From: JBBRHQ01 sp963840235
GTDB lineage: Bacteria > Actinomycetota > Thermoleophilia > Solirubrobacterales > 70-9
Assembly (NCBI GenBank): GCA_963840235.1
Contig: CAWIYC010000001.1
Span: 372,001 to 436,000 of the forward strand
Direction of reading: 5' to 3'
DNA length: 64,000 nt
Made by a program: the position numbers and the translations under genes. Below are positions 1 to 8,775 of this stretch, one piece after another. Below the pieces are notes generated by a model, which saw nothing but the letters and a program-made list of their open reading frames with translations, searched no databases and was not told the origin of the DNA. Each line of letters begins with the position of its first letter. Position 1 is the stretch's first letter.

Positions 1-1
1 G

Positions 2-1207
2 CTCGGCGATACGACCAGCTTCTTCGTCGGCCGCCGCCTCGGCCGCGGCTTCGTCCTCCGCCACGGGCCCCGGGTGGGCATCAGCGAGGAGCGGTTCAGG
101 CGGGTCGAGGACTACTTCTCCCGCCACGGCGGCAAGACGATCCTGATCGGACGCTTCATCAGCCTGGTCCGGGCGCTGGCGCCGTTCGTCGCCGGAAGCT
201 CGGGGATGCGCTACCGGGCCTTCGTCCCCTACAGCATCCTCGGGACCGGTATCTGGGCCTCCGCCCATATCCTCATCGGCTACTTCTTCTCGCGCAGCAT
301 CGATACCGCCGCCGAGTATGCGGGGCGCGGCGCTTTCATTCTCGGCACGCTGATCGTGGTCACGGTCGGCTCGGTCGTCGCCTTCCGCTTCCTGCGCGTG
401 CCGGGGAACCGCCGCCTGGCGGTTGAGTGGATGGAGCAGCACCGGGCCACGGCGTGGCTGCCGCCGCTCGGTCGCCGGTTTCAGCCGCAGGCGCGCTTCG
501 TCTGGAACCGCCTCACCCCTGGAGGGACGTTCGGCCTGGAGTTCACAAGCACGATGGCGGCCCTGTCCGTCGGCCTCTTCGTCCTCGTCGCCTACACCGT
601 GATCGTCTCCGGGGATCCGGGTCCGACGCCGGGCGACGTCACCGCGCAGGACGTGGTCGACTCGATCCAGACCTCCTGGCTGACGACCCTGGCGAAGGCC
701 GTGACCGCACTGGGCTCGCCCGCCCTTGTCTGGACCCTGGCCTTCGGCTGCGCCGTGGCCCTCGCCCTCGCCCGCCGCTGGTGGGAGTTCTGGGTCCTGG
801 TCGCAGGCATGGTGTTGGTCATCGCCGGCCTGCACGTGTTAAAGGACGCAGTTGATCGCCCGCGGCCCGAGGGTGGGCTCGTCTCTGCGGCCGGCTCCTC
901 GTTCCCCAGCGGCCACGCTGCCTACTCGACCTTCTATGTCTGGCTCGCGGTGACGATCGTGATGCGACTCCGTCCGGGAATGGCACGCGGTACCGGGGTC
1001 GTCCTCGGCGGGATCGGCCTGGCGGGGCTGATCGGGCTCTCCCGCGTCTACCTCGGGGTCCACTACCTGAGCGACGTCAGCGCCGGTTGGGCGCTGGGCG
1101 CCTCGGCCTTTGCTCTCTGCGCCGGGATCGCGCTGGTCGTCGCCCAGTTGCGCCAGAATCCCTCCCAGGTGGTATCGAAGCCGACAGCTGCATCCGAGTC
1201 TCCCTGA
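2..1207 (+). CDS. DedA-PAP2 fusion membrane phosphatase (5' partial)
   Basis: The frame is open from base 2, so the gene begins before the window; a GTG at 74 is internal to the DedA domain and is not a convincing start. The first ~110 visible residues are the C-terminal half of a DedA (SNARE-associated) membrane domain, with GRFISLVRALAPFVAG. Several membrane helices follow, then a PAP2 phosphatase domain with all three motifs: KDAVDRPRP, SFPSGHAAY and SRVYLGVHYLSDV, including both histidines. PAP2 enzymes remove phosphate from lipid phosphates at the membrane surface; DedA proteins include undecaprenyl-phosphate flippases. A role in lipid-carrier or phospholipid turnover is inferred. This fusion type is known in actinobacteria. 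Six bases separate it from the next small membrane gene. Confidence 0.88.
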   Translation, partial: LGDTTSFFVGRRLGRGFVLRHGPRVGISEERFRRVEDYFSRHGGKTILIGRFISLVRALAPFVAGSSGMRYRAFVPYSILGTGIWASAHILIGYFFSRSIDTAAEYAGRGAFILGTLIVVTVGSVVAFRFLRVPGNRRLAVEWMEQHRATAWLPPLGRRFQPQARFVWNRLTPGGTFGLEFTSTMAALSVGLFVLVAYTVIVSGDPGPTPGDVTAQDVVDSIQTSWLTTLAKAVTALGSPALVWTLAFGCAVALALARRWWEFWVLVAGMVLVIAGLHVLKDAVDRPRPEGGLVSAAGSSFPSGHAAYSTFYVWLAVTIVMRLRPGMARGTGVVLGGIGLAGLIGLSRVYLGVHYLSDVSAGWALGASAFALCAGIALVVAQLRQNPSQVVSKPTAASESP

Positions 1208-1212
1208 CAGCC

Positions 1213-1458
1213 GTGGCGCTGGCGACGATCGGCAACGAGTACCTGATCTTCGGCGCCGCCGGGCTGATCAGCCTGGTCGCGTTCGTGACCCTGATCCTGG
1301 TCCCCGCGTTGAGTTCGTACGGGCGGGCCTGGGAGAAGATCGCCGCCGGCTTCCTGTCGCTGTTCGTGCTGCTGGTCCTGGTCTCGATCGGAGTCGGGAT
1401 CGGGGTCCTGATCGTCGTCAATTACAACGAGATCACCGACCTCTTCAGCCAGGGTTGA
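1213..1458 (+). CDS. small two-helix membrane protein
   Basis: An 81-residue product starting at GTG 1213, six bases after the DedA-PAP2 stop, so the two are probably co-transcribed. Two long hydrophobic stretches (about residues 10-32 and 43-70) are separated by a short charged loop (SSYGRAWEK), which predicts a hairpin membrane protein. An upstream in-frame GTG at 1087 would overlap the PAP2 gene deeply and encode a non-membrane, arginine-rich leader, so I rejected it. I do not recognise a family. Its position suggests an accessory to the lipid phosphatase, but that is only inference. Confidence 0.6.
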   Translation: MALATIGNEYLIFGAAGLISLVAFVTLILVPALSSYGRAWEKIAAGFLSLFVLLVLVSIGVGIGVLIVVNYNEITDLFSQG

Positions 1459-1516
1459 CCCGGGGGCAGGCCGCAATCCGGCGCCGCAGACGCCGGGTGG
1501 GGATAATCGGCAGGTC

Positions 1517-2750
1517 GTGACGACCGGAAGGACGCCGAAAACCCCTGCAAAAACGGGAGATGCCGGAACCCTTGACGGGCTTGCGGAAGCGGTCGAGTCA
1601 GGCGCCGGCCTGCCCGCCGTGGCGCGGGCCGCCGCGCGGGTCCTCGGCGCCAGCGTCGCCCTGATCGACCGCTCCAGCGCGGTGCTCGCCGTCGCCGGCG
1701 CCTCGCCCGACCAGGAGCGGCGGCTGCTGGCCGGTGGGGAGGGGGTGGTCTCGGTCGGGCTGCAAGGTCGCCGACAGCGCCGTCGGGGAGCTTCGCTACC
1801 GCAGCAAGACCGAGCCGGACGCGGCCATCGCCCGCATGGTGGCGACGCTGCTCGCCCTCGAGCTGGAGCGCGCCCGCTCGCCCGAGTGGGAGAGCGAGGA
1901 GGCCGCCGCCGGCTTCGTCCACGCTGTGCTCGCACGCGAGGTCACCGACCGCGGCGACATCTGCGCCCGGGCCGCCGAGCTCGGCGCCGACCTCGAGCAG
2001 GGAGCTGGCGTGCTGATCCTGCGGGCCGTGCCGCGGGCGGCTCAGACGGGCGAGTGGAGGACCCGGGTGCTGACGCTCGCGATCCGGTCTCTGCGCTCGG
2101 CGGCCCCGGGGACCCTGGCTGCGCTCGAGGAGGCCGAGGCGGCGGTGGTCGCGATCATCGTTCCCGCCGCAGAGGAGGCGCGGATCGCGCGCGCCGCGGG
2201 GGCCCTCGAAGGGGAGCTGGCGGAGAGCCTCTCGGCCTTCCACTCGACCATTGGCCGCAGCCGCCGCGCCGCCGACCCAGTCGATCTCTACCGCGCCGGC
2301 AACGAGGCCCGCCTTGCGGTCAACGTCGGCGAGGCCGAAGGGCACCCGCTGCTCGCCTTTGAGGACACCGGCGCCTACCGGCTGCTGCTGCCGGCGATGA
2401 GCGAGGACCCCGGGGAGCTGGAGCGCTTCTACGCGGAGACGATCGAGCCCCTGGCCGCCTACGACGAGCAGTACGAGACCGAGCTGGTGCTGACGATCGA
2501 GGCCTACCTCGACAACGACGGCAACGTCGCAGCCACCGCCAAGCAGCTGTTCACCCACCGGCACACGATCCGCTACCGGCTCGAGCGGGCGAAGGAGCTG
2601 TGCGGGCACGACGTCTCGGCCACGGTCGGGCGCGAGAAGCTCGGGCTAGGCCTCAAGGCGATGCGGGTGCTCGGCATCTCCTCCTCCCGCGGCCCGGCAA
2701 TGGAGCCGGGAGCCGCGGCCGGCCAGGTTCCGCGCGGGCCCGAGGACTAG
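1517..2750 (+). pseudogene. PucR/CdaR-type HTH regulator with apparent frameshift
   Basis: Two overlapping frames together make one protein of about 410 residues. The first runs from GTG 1517 to about 1762 (ending ...GVVSVGL). The second continues from 1764 with KVADSAVGELRYRS and runs to 2750. One extra base near 1763 (or two missing) separates them. The C-terminus is a PucR C-terminal HTH (DGNVAATAKQLFTHRHTIRYR, positions about 2518-2582); this family senses metabolites through an N-terminal domain and binds DNA with this HTH. No in-frame stop interrupts either part, so the shift is recent or a sequencing error. The stop codon overlaps the stop of the convergent hydrolase gene. Confidence 0.75.
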
Positions 2751-4930
2751 TTGCGGGCCGCGTTCGTCTGAGTCCCGGCCTCGGGAGTCTCGGCGCTGGT
2801 GATCTTGACCTTGACCCGCAGGTTGTCGCGAACGCGGAAGAGCTCCCGCCCCCGGGCGTTCATCGCCATGGCCACGGACGTGGTCTCGCCACCGGTCCCC
2901 GAGAAGCTGCCGCTGCCGATCACGCCCCGGCCAGCCTTGCCCCGCTCGGGAGCGCCGGTGACGACGATCTTCCCCTTGTGGCAGGCGAGGAACCGCGGCG
3001 GGCACTCGACCTTGGCCACGAGGCGCTTGCCGCGGACCTCGATCGCTTCGGTGATCCTGGGCCGGGCCTTGCCGAAGTTCTCGAACCCGGGTGCGAGCTC
3101 GTAGCCGGCGGGGAGGAACTTCGGTGACTGCGCCTTGACCACGCCGCCGAGTGAGCCGGGCTTCTCCAGCACCGGCAAGGTAAGGGTCAGGTTCCTCACC
3201 TTGACGACCTTCTGGCCGTTGGAGGCGCGGCCGTAGGGCGCGTCGTTCGGCAGCAGCTCGAGCTTGGCGATGTGTCCGGCGTCGAAGTGCCAGCCGTTCG
3301 GGTGCAGCTGGAACACCTGCTCGACGAAGCCCGGGTCGGTCTTCGGGCGCCAGAGCCCCCGGTCCACCAGGGTCTCCTTGCCGTCGGGCCCGACGTCGAG
3401 CAGGCGGGCGGCGACCTGGGAGCTGCTGTCGGTCAGCTTGAACTCGGCGACCACGGTCGGCGAGCCCATCAGGGTGTAGCCGGTTCCGGTCGCCGCCGGC
3501 AGGCGGTAGGTGGCGGTGCCGGCCTGGTCGGCGGCCGAGGCCTGGGCACAGGCACCGGGGCCCGAGACCGGGTCGAAGGCGTTACCGATCGCCGGGTCGC
3601 CGGCGGTCGGCTCGATCGACTTCACTGCCGTCGAGCCGAGGCGGACCTCGCCCTTGGACACGTGCCCCCAGTCCTTGGCGAAGAAGGGACCGCCGGAGGC
3701 GCTCGCCTTGGGACAGGTCTGGGTCAGGGTCTCGATCCCGTGGTAGGGGTCGGCGCCGGTGCCCTTGATGTAGTGGTCGAACCAGGCCTCCTCGCGGGCC
3801 GCCAGCAGGGCGACGTCGGCGCCCTTGTTCTGGCCGCGCATGTGGCCGAAGTCCATGAAGAAGAGCGAGACCGGCGCCTCGGGATACTGGCTTCTGGTGC
3901 GGTTGTAGAAGCGGATCGCCTCGTCAGCCGGGAACAGGTCGTCGGTCCAGCCGTTCGAGATCAGCATCGGTGCCGGAGCTTCGGAGTGATCGATGTAGAA
4001 GGAGGAGTGATGCTTCTTGATCTCATCGAGGATGCCCGCCACCGCCGGGTCCCCGTCGTAGGGCTCGCCGGCGTTCAGCCGCGTGTTCCAGCCGGTGATG
4101 TCGGCGTCGGGGTCGGTGCCCACCGGCGCGCAGATCCCGTTGAGCACGCAGCCGACGAGGTACAGCCCGCCGACGAATGACTGCTTGTAGACACCGAGCC
4201 GGCCGCTGTAGGAGGCATCGGAGACGTAGTCGAGGGTGCTGCCGTTCGGGGTCAGCGAGTATGAGAGGTCGGTCCAGGGAACCTCAGGCGCCGCCGCCGC
4301 CAGCGACATCGGGGTGCCACCCGGGCTCTTCCACTGGACCAGGGTGCCGTCGGGCAGCATCTGGCGGTCCTTCAGCGCCCCCAGGGCCATCGACATACCG
4401 CCCCCGTAGGAGCCGCCGACGGCACCGATCTTGGTTGGGGAGACGAGCCCCTCGTCGGCCAGCTTGCCGGCGAAGTCCTGGGCGTCACGGACCTCGTAGC
4501 GATCGTCCATCAGCCGGATGTAGCCGTTGGCGCAGCCGGTCGGGTCGGCGGCGACGGAGGCCGCATTGCCGCAGGACTGGTTGAAGCCGCGGTCGGTCAT
4601 GCTGAAGGTCGCGTAGCCACGGTCGAGCCACCGGTGCATCGAGGAGAGGCTGAGCTTGGAGCCGCCGTAGCCGTGGAACATCATCACCAGGGGGAAGTCG
4701 CCGTCGGGCCCCGAGGCAGGCACGGGCGGGAAGGCGACGTTGACGTCGATCGGGACGCCGTCGAAGGCCTTGGTCGTGCTGCGGGGACTGGTGTTTCCGC
4801 AGAAGCGGACGCCGTCTCCCTGCACGGTGCAGCTGACGTCTCCGTTGAAGACGTCGGAGATGGCGGCGTTCGCGGCCGGTGCGAAGGTGAGCCCGGCCAA
4901 GGCGACCGAAAGGGCAATGAGCTTGCGCAT
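2747..4930 (-). CDS. secreted CocE/NonD (X-Pro dipeptidyl-peptidase-like) hydrolase
   Basis: A 727-residue alpha/beta hydrolase of the S15/CocE family. I chose ATG 4930 because GGAGA lies 4 bases upstream and the N-terminus is then a classic signal peptide (MRKLIALSVALAGLTFAPAANA); a longer frame to 5026 adds an arginine-rich leader without a ribosome site. Visible parts are an HGYGG oxyanion loop, the nucleophile elbow GGSYGGG (about residue 177), an acid candidate in NGWTDDLFP, and a histidine in DFGHMRG. A C-terminal PepX_C-type beta domain (VAARLLDVGPDGKE) follows, then about 100 extra residues. The family cleaves acyl, ester or prolyl-peptide bonds. Substrate here is unknown. It is monocistronic and convergent with the pucR-like gene. 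Confidence 0.85.
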   Translation of the reverse strand: MRKLIALSVALAGLTFAPAANAAISDVFNGDVSCTVQGDGVRFCGNTSPRSTTKAFDGVPIDVNVAFPPVPASGPDGDFPLVMMFHGYGGSKLSLSSMHRWLDRGYATFSMTDRGFNQSCGNAASVAADPTGCANGYIRLMDDRYEVRDAQDFAGKLADEGLVSPTKIGAVGGSYGGGMSMALGALKDRQMLPDGTLVQWKSPGGTPMSLAAAAPEVPWTDLSYSLTPNGSTLDYVSDASYSGRLGVYKQSFVGGLYLVGCVLNGICAPVGTDPDADITGWNTRLNAGEPYDGDPAVAGILDEIKKHHSSFYIDHSEAPAPMLISNGWTDDLFPADEAIRFYNRTRSQYPEAPVSLFFMDFGHMRGQNKGADVALLAAREEAWFDHYIKGTGADPYHGIETLTQTCPKASASGGPFFAKDWGHVSKGEVRLGSTAVKSIEPTAGDPAIGNAFDPVSGPGACAQASAADQAGTATYRLPAATGTGYTLMGSPTVVAEFKLTDSSSQVAARLLDVGPDGKETLVDRGLWRPKTDPGFVEQVFQLHPNGWHFDAGHIAKLELLPNDAPYGRASNGQKVVKVRNLTLTLPVLEKPGSLGGVVKAQSPKFLPAGYELAPGFENFGKARPRITEAIEVRGKRLVAKVECPPRFLACHKGKIVVTGAPERGKAGRGVIGSGSFSGTGGETTSVAMAMNARGRELFRVRDNLRVKVKITSAETPEAGTQTNAARN

Positions 4931-5046
4931 GTCTCTCCGTCTGTGTCCGTGTCTGGGCGGGCCGCCCCCGCGGGCCCTGCCCCTGTCCTCTCCTGAAGGG
5001 CGGACAATAGCGCCGATCGACGCCACGAGCGTGGGCGGTGAGGCTA

Positions 5047-5118
5047 TTCCGGGGGGACGATTTGAACGCCCTCTTCCTGGACCAAAACCAGGCGTGCTGC
5101 CGGTTACACCACCCCGGA
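5047..5118 (-). tRNA. tRNA-Gln(TTG)
   Basis: Read on the minus strand this folds as a cloverleaf of 72 nt. The acceptor is TCCGGGG paired with CCCCGGA, the anticodon arm is CCTGG-TTTTGGT-CCAGG giving anticodon TTG, and the T arm is GGGCG-TTCAAAT-CGTCC. The discriminator base is A and no CCA is encoded. Confidence 0.93.
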
Positions 5119-5164
5119 TCGCGCTCCGACCTTAGCGACGCCGGGACCGCCATAGAGTCGCGGC

Positions 5165-5662
5165 ATGGAATCGGCCACAAGGGAGCGCGAGCTCTCCCGG
5201 CTCGATCTCGCCGGGGTCATCTACGGGATCGTCCTGGCGACGGCGCTGATCGGGGCCTTCAGCGAGCAGCCGAAGGTGGGGCCGGTCGCGACCTTCGCCG
5301 GGGTGATGGGCAGCGCGATCATCTTCTGGCTTGCCCACGCCTATGCCCACATCCTCGCATCGGGCGTGGTCGATCGAGCGCCGATCACCGCGCCGGCGGT
5401 GCGCGAGGCGCTGGTCCGGCAGTTGCCCTTGGTGCTCGGGGCCCTTCCACCCGCCGTGGTGCTGTTGGCGACGCCGGTCGGACTGCTTTCCGAGGACCAT
5501 TCCGAGTCGCTGGCCCTGCTCGTCGGAGTTGCGCTTCTGGCTGCCTTTGGCTTCATCGCCGCCCGTCGCCGCAGGGCCGGGGTAATCGGGACGATCGTCC
5601 TCACCGGGATCAGCGCCGGGCTGGGGCTGGTCATGGTCGGGCTGAAGTCGGCGGTCCATTGA
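5165..5662 (+). CDS. four-helix integral membrane protein, unknown
   Basis: A 165-residue product from ATG 5165. After a short charged N-terminus there are four to five hydrophobic segments (about residues 14-33, 40-62, 85-105, 115-130 and 138-158). One segment carries paired histidines in WLAHAYAHIL, which could bind metal or haem. A basic cluster (AARRRRAG) would face the cytoplasm by the positive-inside rule. I recognise no named family. It stands alone between tRNA-Gln (47 bp away) and glmU (about 200 bp away), so context gives no function. Confidence 0.65.
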   Translation: MESATRERELSRLDLAGVIYGIVLATALIGAFSEQPKVGPVATFAGVMGSAIIFWLAHAYAHILASGVVDRAPITAPAVREALVRQLPLVLGALPPAVVLLATPVGLLSEDHSESLALLVGVALLAAFGFIAARRRRAGVIGTIVLTGISAGLGLVMVGLKSAVH

Positions 5663-5777
5663 GCGCCGATTTCGCCGGCTGGAGCCTGAACAGCGCCGCC
5701 CTGGCCGGTCGCGACTTGGCCAGATCCCGCTCGGCCTAGCCTCCGCGTCCGCCCATCCCACGGGGCCCCCCGTCGAC

Positions 5778-5836
5778 GGGTGGATTCCGTCTTCCATATG
5801 GACGGATTCCACCCATCGATTTCGATGGAATCCACC
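5778..5836. promoter_or_regulatory. nested inverted repeats upstream of glmU
   Basis: Perfect 10-bp arms GGTGGATTCC (5779-5788) and GGAATCCACC (5827-5836) enclose two smaller hairpins: GGGTGGATTCCGTC (5778-5791) pairs with 5801-5814 with a single mismatch, and CCATCGA (5813-5819) pairs with TCGATGG (5822-5828). The element ends 30 bp before the glmU start. It could be an operator, a leader structure or a terminator of the upstream gene; there is no T-run. Confidence 0.5.
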
Positions 5837-5865
5837 ACAACCCGGTCCGGTCTACGATCTCGCGG

Positions 5866-7263
5866 GTGAGCAAGGCCCCAACCGTCCTTGTCATGGCCGC
5901 CGGCGAGGGAACGCGGATGCGTTCCTCGCTGCCCAAGGTCCTGCACCCGGTCTGCGGCCGGCCGCTCGTCTCCTGGCCGATCTTTGCGGCCAGTGAGGCC
6001 GGGGCCGGGCGGATTGCGGTGATCGTCTCTCCTGGCCTCGACATCTCCGCCGCGCTGCCAGAGGGCACCGAGACCGTGATCCAGCCAGAGGCCAACGGCA
6101 CCGGCGGGGCTGTCCGGGCGGCGGGAGACCTGATCGCCTCCTCGGATACGGTCGTCGTCCTCTCCGGCGACCATCCGCTGATCTCGGCAGATGTCGTCGC
6201 CGCCCTCCTCTCGGCTCACGCCGAGAGCGGGGCCGCCGCCACGGTGATGACGACGATCCTCGAGGATCCCGGCAGCTATGGGCGCATCCTTCGCGACGAC
6301 CGCGGCGACCTCGAGCGGATCGTCGAGGCCAAGGAACCCGGGGACGCGACCGCCGAGGAGCTGGCGATCAAGGAGATCAACACCGGGACCTACGCCTTCG
6401 CCGCCGCCCCGCTGGCCGAGGCCCTGGGGCGGATCGGCAACGACAACGCCCAGGGCGAGTACTACCTCGGCGACGTCCTGCCGCTGATGCGGGCCGAGGG
6501 CCTCAAGGTCGCGGCCCACCTCGCCACCGACGAGGCCGTGAGCCTCGGCGTCAACAACCGGGTAGACCTCGCCACGGCCGAGGCCGCGGCACGGGCGCGG
6601 ATCCTGGAGCGGCACATGCTCGCCGGGGTGACCGTAGCCGACCCCGGCTCGACCTGGGTCGATGCAGACGTCACCCTCGGCGCCGACGTCCGGCTCGAAC
6701 CCGGGACCAGCCTTCACGGCCGCACCGAGGTCGGCCCGGGGTCGGTCGTCGGGCCGCACACGACTCTGATCGACACCACTCTCGGGCGTGAGGTGACGGT
6801 GCCTCACTCCTACCTGGTCGAGTGCGAGGTGCTCGACCGATGCACGGTCGGGCCCTTCGCTCACCTGAGGCCGGGAACGGTGTTGCGCGACGGCGCCAAG
6901 GCCGGTTCCTTCGTCGAGATCAAGAACTCCGAGATCGGCGAGGGCTCAAAGGTCCCGCACCTCTCCTATCTCGGGGACGCGGCCGTCGGCTCCGGCTCGA
7001 ACCTTGGCGCCGGCGCGATCACCGCCAACTACGACGGGTCCCGCAAGCACCGGACGGTGATCGGCGACCACGTGCGGATCGGCGTCGACACGATGATGGT
7101 CGCGCCTGTTGACATCGGCGATGGGGCTTACACTGGCGCCGGCGCGGTCATCCGCTCCGACGTCCCGCCGGGGTCGCTGGCGGTCTCGGCGGGCGAGCAG
7201 CGGAACATCGCCGACTATTCGAAGCGCAAGGCGCCGCAAAGCGAAGAGGAAGACGACTCTTGA
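5866..7263 (+). CDS. glmU: bifunctional UDP-GlcNAc pyrophosphorylase / GlcN-1-P acetyltransferase
   Basis: A 465-residue protein from GTG 5866, the normal GlmU length. The N-terminal nucleotidyltransferase domain has MAAGEGTRMRSSLPKVLH (residues about 10-27), which binds UTP and the sugar phosphate. The C-terminal left-handed beta-helix (from about residue 250) has the acetyltransferase signatures EIKNSEIG, SYLGDA and ANYDG (near residue 386). It acetylates glucosamine-1-phosphate with acetyl-CoA and then makes UDP-GlcNAc for peptidoglycan, in the cytosol. Its stop overlaps the prs start, so the two are translationally coupled, the common actinobacterial arrangement linking cell-wall sugar and PRPP supply. 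Confidence 0.97.
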   Translation: MSKAPTVLVMAAGEGTRMRSSLPKVLHPVCGRPLVSWPIFAASEAGAGRIAVIVSPGLDISAALPEGTETVIQPEANGTGGAVRAAGDLIASSDTVVVLSGDHPLISADVVAALLSAHAESGAAATVMTTILEDPGSYGRILRDDRGDLERIVEAKEPGDATAEELAIKEINTGTYAFAAAPLAEALGRIGNDNAQGEYYLGDVLPLMRAEGLKVAAHLATDEAVSLGVNNRVDLATAEAAARARILERHMLAGVTVADPGSTWVDADVTLGADVRLEPGTSLHGRTEVGPGSVVGPHTTLIDTTLGREVTVPHSYLVECEVLDRCTVGPFAHLRPGTVLRDGAKAGSFVEIKNSEIGEGSKVPHLSYLGDAAVGSGSNLGAGAITANYDGSRKHRTVIGDHVRIGVDTMMVAPVDIGDGAYTGAGAVIRSDVPPGSLAVSAGEQRNIADYSKRKAPQSEEEDDS

Positions 7264-8291
7264 GCACGATGCCCGAAGCCCGACCGGCGACCGCGATCCC
7301 GCACGACTACTCGAAGCGGATGATGGTCTTCGGCGGCCGCTGCTCAATGGACCTGGCCGCCAAGATCGCCAACAAGCTCGACCTCGACGTCGGCCAGGTG
7401 ACGCTGAAGACCTTTGCCGATGGCGAGGTCTATTGCCGCTACGAGGAGTCGATCCGCGGGGCGGATGTCTTCCTCGTCCAGTCGACCTGTGCCAACGAGC
7501 AGACGGGGATGACCCCCAACGATGCCCTGATGGAGCTGTTGATGATGGCGGACGCCGCCCAGGGCGCCTCGGCCCACCGGATCATCGCGGTTATGCCCTG
7601 GTACGGCTACGCGCGGCAGGACAAGAAGTCGGCCCCGCGCGAGCCGATCTCGGCCCGCGTCGTCGCCAAGTGCCTGGAGCAGGTCGGCGTTGACCGCGTC
7701 CTCACGATGGACCTCCACGCCGGCCAGGTCCAGGGCTTCTTCCACGTCCCGGTCGACCACATGACCGCGATGCCGATGCTGACCCAGTGGTTCACCGACC
7801 AGGATCAGGGCAATCAGGACCTCGTGATCGTCTCCCCCGACGCCGGCAGGGTGAAATCCGCTCGGAACTTTGCCCGCAAGGTCGGGTCCCACTGGGCGGT
7901 GATGGAGAAGGAGCGCCCGGCCCAGCAGGTCGCCGAGATCGGCTACGTGGTCGGCGACGTCAAGGGCAAGACGGCGGTCCTGGTCGACGACATGATCGAC
8001 ACTGCGGGCACGCTCTGCGCGGCCGCGCAGACAGTCCTCGATGAGGGCGCGGCACGGGTGATCGCCTGCGCCACCCACGGAGTCTTCTCCGGTCCGGCGT
8101 ACGAGCGTCTCGCCTACGATAGCTCGCACATCGAGCGCATCGTGGTCACCGACACCATCCCCCTGCGGCCGGGAGCGCCCGACAACATAACCGTCCTTTC
8201 CACGGCGGGAACGTTTGCCGACTCGATCAGGCGGATCTTCACCGACGACTCGGTCTCGGAGATCTTCGCCGGGGAGAACCAGCTGTTCTGA
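7260..8291 (+). CDS. prs: ribose-phosphate pyrophosphokinase
   Basis: It makes PRPP from ribose-5-phosphate and ATP for nucleotide, histidine and tryptophan synthesis. The start is set at TTG 7260, which overlaps the glmU stop and sits about 7 bases after GAGGAAG; an ATG at 7269 is the alternative. The product is 343 residues, a little longer than the usual ~315 because of an N-terminal extension. Family motifs are seen: the ribose-phosphate/Mg site DLHAGQVQGFF (about residue 150), SPDAGRVK, and the PRPP-binding loop VLVDDMIDTAGT (about residue 240). Confidence 0.96.
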   Translation: MSTMPEARPATAIPHDYSKRMMVFGGRCSMDLAAKIANKLDLDVGQVTLKTFADGEVYCRYEESIRGADVFLVQSTCANEQTGMTPNDALMELLMMADAAQGASAHRIIAVMPWYGYARQDKKSAPREPISARVVAKCLEQVGVDRVLTMDLHAGQVQGFFHVPVDHMTAMPMLTQWFTDQDQGNQDLVIVSPDAGRVKSARNFARKVGSHWAVMEKERPAQQVAEIGYVVGDVKGKTAVLVDDMIDTAGTLCAAAQTVLDEGAARVIACATHGVFSGPAYERLAYDSSHIERIVVTDTIPLRPGAPDNITVLSTAGTFADSIRRIFTDDSVSEIFAGENQLF

Positions 8292-8755
8292 TGCGCCGGC
8301 TCCGAGTCGCGGTACCGCTGCTGGCGGTCACCACTGCCCTTGTCTCCCTCGCCGGCTGCGGCGGCTCGGACGGCTCGACCTCCGCCGAGACCACCGGACC
8401 GCCGCCGAACCAGAACCTGACCGCCGGGTTCACCGGGGTCGAGCGGGAGGCGCTGACGGCGGCACAGGCCTACTTCAACGCCTTCTCCCGTGGCGATCAG
8501 AACACGGTCTGCGCGCTCACCACCATCGGGTCGTCGAAGGCGGCGATCGCGAAATGCCGCCAGACGCTCGCGTCCCTGGGCCCCTCGAGACAGCCGAGGT
8601 TCAAGGTCGTCTACGTCAGGGTCAAAGGCAGCAGCGCCAAGGTGCTGCTGAAGCCGACGGGCAGCTTCGGCGAGACGACCCTGTTCGACCTCCGGCGGGT
8701 GGGCGGGGAGTGGAAGGTCGTCACGGTCAGCGTCCCGGTTGGCGCTGCTCCCTAG
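8291..8755 (+). CDS. putative lipoprotein, unknown
   Basis: A 154-residue product whose ATG overlaps the prs stop by one base (TGATG), so it is the third gene of the glmU-prs operon. The N-terminus is a lipoprotein signal: basic residues, a hydrophobic core, then LAGC with the lipidated cysteine at about residue 22. A Gly/Ser-rich linker follows. The remaining ~110 residues contain a region (LTAAQAYFNAFSRGDQNTVC) resembling small NTF2/SnoaL-like accumulation domains seen in actinobacterial lipoproteins; this family link is weak. It should be anchored on the outer face of the membrane. Function unknown. Confidence 0.7.
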   Translation: MRRLRVAVPLLAVTTALVSLAGCGGSDGSTSAETTGPPPNQNLTAGFTGVEREALTAAQAYFNAFSRGDQNTVCALTTIGSSKAAIAKCRQTLASLGPSRQPRFKVVYVRVKGSSAKVLLKPTGSFGETTLFDLRRVGGEWKVVTVSVPVGAAP

Positions 8756-8775
8756 CCGGGCGGACGGAGTCGCCG

